From NCBI GenBank assembly GCA_934572335.1, contig CAKTKU010000022.1:1-36380 (forward strand): a stretch of 36,380 nucleotides of DNA, in the 5' to 3' direction. Shown here in pieces: positions 21,929-28,998 of this stretch. This stretch comes from an uncultured Oscillospiraceae bacterium (GTDB lineage: Bacteria; Bacillota; Clostridia; Oscillospirales; Oscillospiraceae). How positions within the stretch are numbered: position 1 is the stretch's first letter; each line of letters starts with the position of its first letter. The notes below the pieces were generated by a model, which ran no database searches, was not told the DNA's origin, and was given only the letters and a program-made list of their open reading frames with translations. The position numbers and the translations under genes are program-made.

Positions 21929-23170
21929 ATGAGCAAGAAGCTTGTCGGAGCGTGTATTTTTGGGCAGTCGGGCGGACCGACCGCGGTCATCAACGCGAGT
22001 GCCTACGGCGTTATCAGAGCTGCACTGGATGCAGAGGAGATAACGAAGGTCTACGGTGCGGCGCACGGCATAAAGGGCGTCCTTGATGACAAACTCTACA
22101 TCATGGACGAGGAGGATCCCGCGGAGCTGAAGCTCCTGCTGAACACCCCGTCATCTGAGCTCGGCTCCTGCCGCTACAAGATCGCGGACCCCGAGACCGA
22201 CGACACCGACTATAAGCGTATCCTTGAAATATTCAAGAAGTACGATGTGAGATACTTCTTCTATAACGGCGGCAACGACTCGATGGACACCTGCAACAAG
22301 ATAAGCCGCTACATGGAATCCGTGGGCTACGAGTGCCGCGTGATGGGCGTGCCCAAGACTATTGACAATGACCTTTTCGGCACCGACCACTGCCCCGGCT
22401 TTGCAAGCGCCGCAAAGTACATCGCCACGTCCTGCATGGAGATCAACAAGGACGCGAGAGTTTATGACAACCAGATGATAACCGTCGTGGAGATCATGGG
22501 TCGCCACGCGGGCTGGCTCGCCGCGAGCGCCGCGCTGGCAAGCGAGTTCGGCTCCGGTCCGGACCTCATCTATCTCCCCGAGTGTGATTTCGACATGGAC
22601 AAGTTCATGAACGACGTGGATGAGGTCTACAAGAAAAACGGCAAGGTCCTCATCGCCGTGTCCGAGGGCATCCATTACGCCGACGGCAGCTTCGTGTCCG
22701 AGGCTAAGACCTCCGCCACCGACGGCTTCGGTCACGCGCAGCTCGGCGGTCTGGCCGTGATGCTGGCGCAGAAGCTGAAAGAGCACACCGGCGCGAAGGT
22801 CCGCGGCATAGAGCTGAGCCTTCTGCAGCGCTGCGGTGCGCATCTCGCTTCTCTGACCGACATTGAGGAAGCCTACGGCGCGGGCAAGGCCGCGGTCGAG
22901 GCGGCAGTCGGCGGAGAGACCGGCAAGATGGTCGCTTTCGAGCGCGAGATGGTCGACGGCAAGTACGTCTGCAAGTGCAAGCTCGTTCCCCTCGCCTCTG
23001 TTGCAAACTATGAGAAGAAGGTCCCCGCGGAGTGGATAAATGAGACCGAGAACGGTCTCAAGCGCGAGTTTATCGACTACGTTCTCCCCCTCATCCAGGG
23101 CGAGCCGGAGGTTCCCCGCGAGAATTCTCTCCCCAGATATGCCCGCCTCAAGAAGGTCGTCGCAAAGTAA
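21929..23170 (+). CDS. pfp: Pyrophosphate-dependent phosphofructokinase
   Basis: Phosphorylates fructose 6-phosphate reversibly, probably with PPi. The 413-residue protein has FGQSGGPTAVINAS at the N-terminus and GGNDS (114-118), where ATP enzymes have GGDGS; Asp in the second variable position is the PPi marker. PKTIDND (142-148) carries the Lys typical of PPi-PFK. EIMGRHAGWLAA and the substrate loop near RGIELSLLQRCGAHLASLTD follow. AGACGGAGG lies about 10 nt before the ATG. It is divergent from fba, so two successive glycolytic steps share a control region. The donor preference is inferred from these two residues; an ATP enzyme is unlikely. Confidence 0.92.
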   Translation: MSKKLVGACIFGQSGGPTAVINASAYGVIRAALDAEEITKVYGAAHGIKGVLDDKLYIMDEEDPAELKLLLNTPSSELGSCRYKIADPETDDTDYKRILEIFKKYDVRYFFYNGGNDSMDTCNKISRYMESVGYECRVMGVPKTIDNDLFGTDHCPGFASAAKYIATSCMEINKDARVYDNQMITVVEIMGRHAGWLAASAALASEFGSGPDLIYLPECDFDMDKFMNDVDEVYKKNGKVLIAVSEGIHYADGSFVSEAKTSATDGFGHAQLGGLAVMLAQKLKEHTGAKVRGIELSLLQRCGAHLASLTDIEEAYGAGKAAVEAAVGGETGKMVAFEREMVDGKYVCKCKLVPLASVANYEKKVPAEWINETENGLKREFIDYVLPLIQGEPEVPRENSLPRYARLKKVVAK

Positions 23171-23194
23171 AAAGTACTTATATCGCATACTTCG

Positions 23195-23230
23195 TACCGC
23201 GCTGTCCCAAACGGGCAGCGCGGTATTTTT
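23195..23230 (+). terminator. Terminator of the PPi-PFK gene
   Basis: A 10-bp stem (23195-23204 with 23216-23225) with an inner CCC/GGG pairing, followed by TTTTT. Confidence 0.88.
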
Positions 23231-23329
23231 CCCCCTCTCCCCTGCTGTTTCCATGGGAAAAACCGCGTTAAGCATCTAAACATGACGAAATGTAATACAT
23301 AACATGAGCATTTTCACCAAATAGAGGCA

Positions 23330-23357
23330 TTGACTTTTGTGCAAAACGTGCTATAAT
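23330..23357 (+). promoter_or_regulatory. Promoter of the liv operon
   Basis: TTGACT (23330-23335), 16-bp spacer, TATAAT (23352-23357), a near-consensus promoter giving a leader of about 110 nt. The rest of the gap between the PPi-PFK terminator and this promoter (23231-23329) holds no recognisable gene. Confidence 0.85.
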
Positions 23358-23369
23358 CCAGACCATCGC

Positions 23370-23411
23370 AAGGGCGCGAGACAAAGAGGTCTCGCGCCCT
23401 TCTCCTATTTT
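23370..23411 (+). terminator. Leader hairpin (possible attenuator) before livJ
   Basis: A perfect 13-bp GC-rich stem (23370-23382 with 23389-23401, loop AAAGAG) followed by CTCCTATTTT, only about 6 nt after the predicted transcription start. It resembles an intrinsic terminator inside the leader. A smaller hairpin GGCGT/ACGCC follows near 23430. No T-box sequence or leader peptide rich in branched-chain codons was recognised. Confidence 0.6.
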
Positions 23412-23475
23412 ACTGATAGATCAGGCGTGTGTAACGCCGGGAGAAATGCGTGTAACAAACAAGGAGGAAGAAAAA

Positions 23476-24678
23476 ATGAAAAGAAAAGCTTTTATCAGTG
23501 CACTGCTGGGCGCGAGCATGATGCTCTCCCTCGCGGCATGCGGATCAAGCTCAGCGGCAACGACCGCGGGCGACGCTGCCGATACTGACGGAAAGATAGT
23601 CATAGGTGTCATTTCGCCGAACACCGGCGCGCTCGCCGCTTACGGCAACGGCATTGTCACCGGTGCCGATCTCGCGGTCGAGCAGATCAATGCCTCCGGC
23701 GGAATTCTCGGGCATGAGGTCGAGCTTATAAAGACCGATGACCAGAGCGACCCGACCGAGTGCCTTAACGCTTTCAACTCCCTTGTTGCACAGGGCGTTG
23801 GACTGATCGTCGGCTCGGCGACCTCCGGCTGTACCTCCGCCATTACGGACGCGGCAAACGAGGAGGAGATATGTCTGCTCGCCCCCACTGCAACGGCAGA
23901 TTCCATCACTACCGAAGATGACTTCATCTTCCGCGCCTGTTACGCCGACAGCTTCCAGGGCGCGATCGCCGCGGCCTACGCAAAGCAGAGCGGCTATGAC
24001 AAGGTCGGCGTTGTGTACTGCGCCGCAGACGTTTACTCCAAGGGGCTTTACGACTCGTTCTCCGCTGCCTGTGCAAAGTACGGCATTGAGGTCGTCGACG
24101 CCCAGTCCACGGCATCCCTCGACGTGCAGGACTACACCAACCAGTTCGCCGCAATGGTCAAGGCTGGCGTTGACTTTGTTTATGCCCCGTTCTATTACGA
24201 TGTTATCGGTCCCTATGTTGTACCTCAGGCTCGAGCGGCGGGCTACACCGGCATCATCATGGGCGCTGACGGCTACGACACCACCCCCGACTACGTTGTT
24301 GACGGCGCAGACCTGACCGCGTTCAACAAGGTCTACTGGACGAACCACTACGATCCCTCCGATACCTCCGAGAAGGTCTCCTCCTTCGTCAAGGCATACG
24401 AGGCAAAGTACGGCTCCATCCCCAGCGCTTTCTCCGCGACCGGTTATGACTGTGTTTATATGTACAAAGCTGCAATTGAGGCCGCGGGCTCCTATGAATC
24501 CACCGCCGTGCGCGATGCGTTGGCCGACACGTCCGCCGTTTACGAGTGCGTGACCGGCACGTTCTCCCTTGATGAGACCGGCACCCCGGTCAAGGGCGCG
24601 GCCATCATCTCCTTTGAGTCTGACGGCAGCAGCGTGACCTCCAAGCTCGTCGACGTTGTGACCGAGCTTCCCGAATAA
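23476..24678 (+). CDS. livJ: Branched-chain amino-acid ABC transporter, substrate-binding lipoprotein
   Basis: Extracytoplasmic binding protein (periplasmic-binding type I, LivJ-like) that delivers ligand to LivHM. The 400 residues begin with a lipoprotein signal (KRK, hydrophobic 5-19, lipobox LAAC, Cys22) and a Ser/Ala/Thr linker. The domain starting KIVIGVISPNTGALAAYGNGIVTGADLAVEQINASGGILGHEVELI is characteristic of the family. AAGGAGG (23461-23467) lies 8 nt before the ATG at 23476; an upstream in-frame ATG at 23446 lacks such a site. It is the first gene of livJHMGF. Ligand class is inferred from the family; amides, short peptides or other amino acids are possible. Confidence 0.92.
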   Translation: MKRKAFISALLGASMMLSLAACGSSSAATTAGDAADTDGKIVIGVISPNTGALAAYGNGIVTGADLAVEQINASGGILGHEVELIKTDDQSDPTECLNAFNSLVAQGVGLIVGSATSGCTSAITDAANEEEICLLAPTATADSITTEDDFIFRACYADSFQGAIAAAYAKQSGYDKVGVVYCAADVYSKGLYDSFSAACAKYGIEVVDAQSTASLDVQDYTNQFAAMVKAGVDFVYAPFYYDVIGPYVVPQARAAGYTGIIMGADGYDTTPDYVVDGADLTAFNKVYWTNHYDPSDTSEKVSSFVKAYEAKYGSIPSAFSATGYDCVYMYKAAIEAAGSYESTAVRDALADTSAVYECVTGTFSLDETGTPVKGAAIISFESDGSSVTSKLVDVVTELPE

Positions 24679-24697
24679 TAAAACCATTGTCAGAAAA

Positions 24698-24730
24698 CCG
24701 CCCGGAGTCGTCATCGCGGCTCCGGGGCGG
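24698..24730 (+). other. Intercistronic hairpin between livJ and livH
   Basis: CCGCCCGGAG (24698-24707) pairs with CTCCGGGGCGG (24720-24730) with one bulge. No T run follows. Such a hairpin could stabilise the livJ part of the mRNA and keep the binding protein in excess over the membrane parts. Confidence 0.45.
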
Positions 24731-24770
24731 AACACGTATCAGTATTTAACTTAGAGAGAGGATGTGCGCT

Positions 24771-25667
24771 GTGAGTACATTTTTTCAGACGCTTATCGTC
24801 GGACTTCGTCTGGGCAGCATATACGCGCTTATCGCGCTGGGCTACACGATGGTCTACGGTATCATAAGACTTATAAACTTTGCCCACGGTGACTTCATCA
24901 TGGTGGGCGGCTACACGATGATCTTCGCCATTCCGGCTGTGCTGGCGCTTGGGCTTCCGGCGTGGGTCGCCGTCATTGCGGCGATAGTGGTGTGCGTGCT
25001 CGTCGGCATGGCGACGGAGCTGATCGCGTATAGACCTGTCAGAAAGAAGGGCACGGCCATGACGGCGCTCATCACCGCCATCGCGATGAGCCTCTTTCTT
25101 GAAAACCTTGCACAGGCCATCCCCGCTATCGGACCGAACCCCAAGGTCGCAAGCCAGATCTTTGCATCCGGCGGCATAACCCTCGGCTCTGTGACGATGG
25201 AGTACACCACCATCATCACTATCGTCATCAGCGCCGTTGTGATGATTGTCCTTTATGAGTTCACGCAGAAAACGCGCGTCGGCCGCGCGATGCGCTGCGT
25301 ATCCGAGGATAAGGCAGCCGCGACGCTCATGGGCATCAACGTCAACCGCACAATATTGCTGACCTTTGCCATCGGCTCCGGCCTTGCGGCAGTCGCCGCG
25401 CTGATGTATATGGCGCAGTACCCCAAGGTGTACACGACCATGGGCTCGCTCCTCGGTCTGAAGGCCTTCGTCTCCGCCGTTCTGGGCGGCATTGGCATCA
25501 TTCCGGGCGCGGTGCTCGGCGGCATAGTCATAGGGCTGGTGGAGTCGTTCACTACAAGCTACATATCCTCCAGCATGGCGGACACGTTCGTGTTCCTCAT
25601 CCTCATTGTTGTTCTTGTTATCAAGCCCGCCGGTATACTCGGCAGAAACGCAGGTGAAAAGGTATGA
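24771..25667 (+). CDS. livH: Branched-chain amino-acid ABC transporter permease LivH
   Basis: First inner-membrane permease of the importer. The 298 residues have about eight hydrophobic helices and the family pattern GLRLGSIYALIALGYTMVYGIIRLINFAHGDFIMVGGY at the N-terminus, with AMRCVSEDKAAATLMGINVNRTI as the cytoplasmic loop that contacts the ATPases. GTG at 24771 is preferred because GAGAGAGG lies 9 nt upstream; an ATG at 24762 would abut that site. It overlaps livM by 4 bp (ATGA). Confidence 0.93.
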   Translation: MSTFFQTLIVGLRLGSIYALIALGYTMVYGIIRLINFAHGDFIMVGGYTMIFAIPAVLALGLPAWVAVIAAIVVCVLVGMATELIAYRPVRKKGTAMTALITAIAMSLFLENLAQAIPAIGPNPKVASQIFASGGITLGSVTMEYTTIITIVISAVVMIVLYEFTQKTRVGRAMRCVSEDKAAATLMGINVNRTILLTFAIGSGLAAVAALMYMAQYPKVYTTMGSLLGLKAFVSAVLGGIGIIPGAVLGGIVIGLVESFTTSYISSSMADTFVFLILIVVLVIKPAGILGRNAGEKV

Positions 25668-26815
25668 AAAAGAGCAAAACTGCGCGCGGCTATTTCCTCA
25701 ACACCGCCGTCATAGTCATACTCTTCACGGTATTTCAGATCATCACCGCCTCGCTCGGCAGCACGAGCGGATTCAAGCTCGTGCTCGCGCCGTGCCTGTG
25801 GCAGTGCTGCTATCTCATCATCCTTGCAGCATCCCTCAACCTCGTGCTGGGCTTTCTCGGTCAGCTGTCGCTCGGTCACTGCGGGTTTATGGCCATCGGC
25901 GCTTATGCCGCCGCACTCATCAGCCTCGCGTGCGAGCGCGCAGGCGTGTTTGAAGACCAGAAGGGCGCGGCGTTCATACTGGTGCTTTTCGGGTGCATTC
26001 TTGCGGCGGGGCTGCTGGCGGCCCTCGTCGGGCTGCTGCTCGGCATTCCGGCGCTGCGCCTCAAGGGCGACTATCTCGCCATCATCACGCTGGGCTTCGG
26101 CATGATCATCATCAACATCATCAACAACCTGCCGTTCTGCGGGCAGGACGGGCTTTCGCTCGGTTCTGCTGCCGCGTCGCTTTACAAAAACGGTCTTGGC
26201 TTCGGCAGCAAGGGCAAGGTTACATATCTGTGGGCAACACTGCTCGTGACCATCGTGTGCCTGACGCTTATGTTCATGTTCGTGCGCTCAAAGTACGGCC
26301 GCGCGATACGCGCGATACGCGATGACGAGATTGCGGCATCCTCCTCCGGCATCAACACCTCGTTTTACAAGGTGCTCACGTTTGCCTACTCGGCGTTCTT
26401 CGCCGGTATCGCCGGTGCGCTGTACGCCTGCGCGAACGCGACGCTGTCCACGGCGTCATTCGCGTTCACCAACAGCGGCATACTGAACTCCACATTCGTC
26501 GTCGTGATGGTCGTGCTGGGCGGCATGGGGTCGATGACAGGCTCCGTCGTCGCGGCGGTGATAATGTTCCTCGTCAACTATGAGATAAAGAACGGCGCAT
26601 GGGTCGCATCACTCCCCTCCTCTGTCAGCGGTATATTTGAGTACCCCATGCTCGTTTACGCGCTGGTGCTTATAATCGTCATCATGTTCCGTCCCAAGGG
26701 CATATTCGGCAGCTATGAGTTTTCACTGCAAAATCTCATCCCCGACATAAAGGCGGCTCATGCCGCGCGTGCCGCGGAGAAGAAAGAGCGGAAGGAGGCG
26801 GCAAGCCATGGCTGA
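25664..26815 (+). CDS. livM: Branched-chain amino-acid ABC transporter permease LivM
   Basis: Second permease subunit. The 383 residues begin with a Lys-rich end and a long hydrophobic helix. Typical LivM blocks follow: AASLNLVLGFLGQLSLGHCGFMAIGAYAAAL, GIPALRLKGDYLAIITLGFG, the coupling loop KYGRAIRAIRDDEIAASSSGIN, and VVVMVVLGGMGSMTGSVVAA. A charged Ala/Lys-rich C-terminal tail (about 365-383) follows the last helix. The start overlaps livH by 4 bp and the end overlaps livG by 8 bp, so all three are translationally coupled. Confidence 0.94.
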   Translation: MKKSKTARGYFLNTAVIVILFTVFQIITASLGSTSGFKLVLAPCLWQCCYLIILAASLNLVLGFLGQLSLGHCGFMAIGAYAAALISLACERAGVFEDQKGAAFILVLFGCILAAGLLAALVGLLLGIPALRLKGDYLAIITLGFGMIIINIINNLPFCGQDGLSLGSAAASLYKNGLGFGSKGKVTYLWATLLVTIVCLTLMFMFVRSKYGRAIRAIRDDEIAASSSGINTSFYKVLTFAYSAFFAGIAGALYACANATLSTASFAFTNSGILNSTFVVVMVVLGGMGSMTGSVVAAVIMFLVNYEIKNGAWVASLPSSVSGIFEYPMLVYALVLIIVIMFRPKGIFGSYEFSLQNLIPDIKAAHAARAAEKKERKEAASHG

Positions 26816-27584
26816 AAGCGAAAGAAAGCCGGTGCTTGAAACGCGAAAGCTCGGCATAAGCTTTGGCGGTCTCAAGGCAGTCAATGATTTCAACATCAAG
26901 ATATACGAGGGCGAGCTTGTCGGGCTGATAGGTCCGAACGGCGCGGGCAAGACCACGGTCTTCAACCTCCTCACGGGTGTATACGTCCCGACCGAGGGCA
27001 CGGTCATGCTCAACGGCGTTCCGCTCAACGGCAAAAAGTCGTATCAATTTGTCGAGGCGGGTATTGCCCGCACGTTCCAGAACATCCGCCTTTTCAAGGA
27101 AATGACTGTTATCGAAAACGTCAAGGCGGCGTTCACAAAGGACATACATTATAATCTCTTTGATGCGAGCTTCCGTACGCCGAAGTTCTGGAAGGCGGAG
27201 CGCGAGATAACAGAGAAGGCCATGGAGCTTTTGAAGCTGTGCCGGCTGGGCGATGTGGCGGATGTACCGGCGGCGGGACTGCCGTATGGACGCCAGCGCA
27301 AGCTTGAGATCGCCCGCGCGCTCGCAACGGACATGAAGGTGCTGCTGCTCGACGAACCGGCGGCCGGCATGAACCCCACGGAGACTGCGGAGCTTGTCGA
27401 GTGCATCAACACGATACGTGACCGCTTCGGCGTGGCGATACTGCTCATTGAGCACGACATGTCGCTCGTAATGAACGTGTGCCAGCGCATACAGGTGATA
27501 GACTACGGGCAGACGATCGCCGCCGGGCTTCCGGAGGAGATTGCGAAGAACCCGAGAGTCATCGCGGCGTACCTTGGCACATGA
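26808..27584 (+). CDS. livG: Branched-chain amino-acid ABC transporter ATPase LivG
   Basis: One of two ATPases of the importer. In the 258 residues, Walker A is GPNGAGKTT, followed by NLLTGVY. The Q-loop region is ARTFQNIRLFKEMTVIENV, the signature is LPYGRQRKLEIARAL (replacing LSGGQ, normal for LivG), Walker B is VLLLDEPAAGMNP, and the switch His is in LIEHDMSLVM. The ATG at 26808 has GGAGG 10 nt upstream; the in-frame sequence before it belongs to the livM overlap. Confidence 0.95.
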   Translation: MAESERKPVLETRKLGISFGGLKAVNDFNIKIYEGELVGLIGPNGAGKTTVFNLLTGVYVPTEGTVMLNGVPLNGKKSYQFVEAGIARTFQNIRLFKEMTVIENVKAAFTKDIHYNLFDASFRTPKFWKAEREITEKAMELLKLCRLGDVADVPAAGLPYGRQRKLEIARALATDMKVLLLDEPAAGMNPTETAELVECINTIRDRFGVAILLIEHDMSLVMNVCQRIQVIDYGQTIAAGLPEEIAKNPRVIAAYLGT

Positions 27585-27596
27585 GGAGGATGAAAT

Positions 27597-28301
27597 ATGC
27601 TTGAGATAAAGGATCTGAACGTGTTCTACGGTGCGGTGCACGCGATAAAGGGCATATCACTGAATGTTGAGCAGGGCGAGCTCGTCTCGCTCATCGGGGC
27701 GAACGGCGCGGGCAAGACCACAACGCTGCACGCCATCTCCGGGCTTATCCCCGCCGCCTCCGGCACGATAGAGCTGGACGGACACAACCTGCAGAAGACC
27801 CCGCCGGACAAAATAATCTCATTGGGGCTTGCGCACGTCCCGGAGGGGCGGCACGTGTTCGCGCGTATGACGGTCGAGGAGAACCTGCGCATGGGCGCGT
27901 ACATCATACGCGACGCGCAGAAGATAAACGAAAATCTTGAAAAGGTGTATTCGCACTTCCCGCGCCTGAAGGAGCGCCGCCGCCAGCTCGCAGGGACGCT
28001 CTCCGGCGGCGAGCAGCAGATGCTGGCCACCGGGCGCGCGCTGATGACCGATCCCTCCATCGTGCTGATGGATGAGCCGTCGATGGGACTTTCACCGCTG
28101 CTGGTGAAGGAGATATTCGCGATCATAGAGCAGCTGCACGAGAGCGGGATAACGATCCTCCTTGTCGAGCAGAACGCAAAGATGGCGCTCGCCGTGTCCG
28201 ACAGGGCATACGTGCTTGAGACCGGCAAAATATCCATGTCCGGCAAAGCGTCGGAGCTTGCCGAGGACGACCGGGTGCGCAAGGCGTACCTCGGCGCATA
28301 A
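27597..28301 (+). CDS. livF: Branched-chain amino-acid ABC transporter ATPase LivF
   Basis: Second ATPase of the importer, 234 residues. Walker A is GANGAGKTT, followed by the LivF-typical LAHVPEGRHVFARMTVEENL, signature LSGGEQQMLATGRAL, Walker B IVLMDEPSMGLSP and switch His replaced in LLVEQNAKMAL, as usual for LivF. GAGGAGG lies just before the ATG. It is followed 14 bp later by a cytidylate-kinase-like gene in the same transcription unit. Confidence 0.95.
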   Translation: MLEIKDLNVFYGAVHAIKGISLNVEQGELVSLIGANGAGKTTTLHAISGLIPAASGTIELDGHNLQKTPPDKIISLGLAHVPEGRHVFARMTVEENLRMGAYIIRDAQKINENLEKVYSHFPRLKERRRQLAGTLSGGEQQMLATGRALMTDPSIVLMDEPSMGLSPLLVKEIFAIIEQLHESGITILLVEQNAKMALAVSDRAYVLETGKISMSGKASELAEDDRVRKAYLGA

Positions 28302-28315
28302 ATGGGAGTGTGCAT

Positions 28316-28942
28316 ATGGAAAGATTCATCATCACCGTCGCCCGCGAGACCGGCAGCGGCGGGCATAACATCACGAGAAAGCTGTCGGACGCGCTGAACG
28401 TGCCGTACTATGACCGCGACCTGCTGCGCCGCGCGTCAGAGGTGAGCGGGATAAACGAGGGGCTGTTCGGTCAGGCGGACGAGCGCATCGGGTTTAAGGA
28501 GATGATCTCCGCGGCGGAAAAGGTGTACACCGGCGACATTCTCCCGCCCGACAGCGACGACTATATCTCCACGGCGAACCTCTTCGCCTTTCAGGCAAAG
28601 ATCATAAAGGAGCTTGCCCAGCAGGAGAGCTGCATAATCCTCGGGCGCTGCGGGAACTACCTGCTCGACGGTGTGGACGGCGTGCTGCGCGTGTTTATCC
28701 ACGCCCCGCTTGAAAGCCGCATTGCCCGCGTCGCCTCCTATTCCCTTGCATGGTCAGAGCGCGAGGTCGCGCGGTATATCCGCGTGGAGGACAAGCGCCG
28801 CGCCGCGTATTACCACTACTACACCGGCGAGGAGTGGCGCGACGCCGGGGCATACGACCTCTGCCTCGACTCGGAAAAGCTCGGCGAGGACGGCTGTGTG
28901 CAGCGGATAATGCAGGTTCTGCCGCTGTACAGCGCGAAGTGA
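28316..28942 (+). CDS. Cytidylate-kinase-like protein (AAA_18/Cytidylate_kin2)
   Basis: A 208-residue P-loop protein of the cytidylate-kinase-like family. The N-terminal loop ARETGSGGHNITRKLSDAL stands for Walker A (lacking the usual Lys of GxxGxGK). YYDRDLLRRASEVSGI follows, then the core strand IILGRCGNYLL and a lid-like region ARVASYSLAWSEREVARYIRVEDKRRAAYYHYYTG. Family members are common in clostridia and mostly uncharacterised. GGGAG lies 7 nt before the ATG at 28316. It is the last gene of the liv operon and ends at a strong terminator. No link to amino-acid transport is known, so co-transcription may be incidental. The missing P-loop Lys leaves catalysis uncertain. Confidence 0.8.
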   Translation: MERFIITVARETGSGGHNITRKLSDALNVPYYDRDLLRRASEVSGINEGLFGQADERIGFKEMISAAEKVYTGDILPPDSDDYISTANLFAFQAKIIKELAQQESCIILGRCGNYLLDGVDGVLRVFIHAPLESRIARVASYSLAWSEREVARYIRVEDKRRAAYYHYYTGEEWRDAGAYDLCLDSEKLGEDGCVQRIMQVLPLYSAK

Positions 28943-28956
28943 ATACCGTCAGATGC

Positions 28957-28993
28957 AAATAGCACCCGGACGCTGCTGTCCGGGTGCTATTTT
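28957..28993. terminator. Bidirectional terminator, liv operon and VWA gene
   Basis: A perfect 15-bp stem (28957-28971 with 28978-28992, loop GCTGCT) with A-rich 5' and T-rich 3' ends, lying between the converging cytidylate-kinase-like gene and the VWA-protein gene. Confidence 0.9.
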
Positions 28994-28998
28994 GATGC

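Noticed and set aside
22151..23275. 374-codon minus strand frame opposite the PPi-PFK gene
   Set aside because: Antisense shadow; the + strand carries clear PFK motifs and a ribosome-binding site.
23358..23475. T-box or leader-peptide attenuator before livJ
   Set aside because: No T-box sequence and no short ORF rich in Leu, Ile or Val codons was found; only the plain hairpin is claimed.
23551..24735. 394-codon minus strand frame opposite livJ
   Set aside because: livJ has a signal peptide, a family match and AAGGAGG; the antisense frame has none of these.
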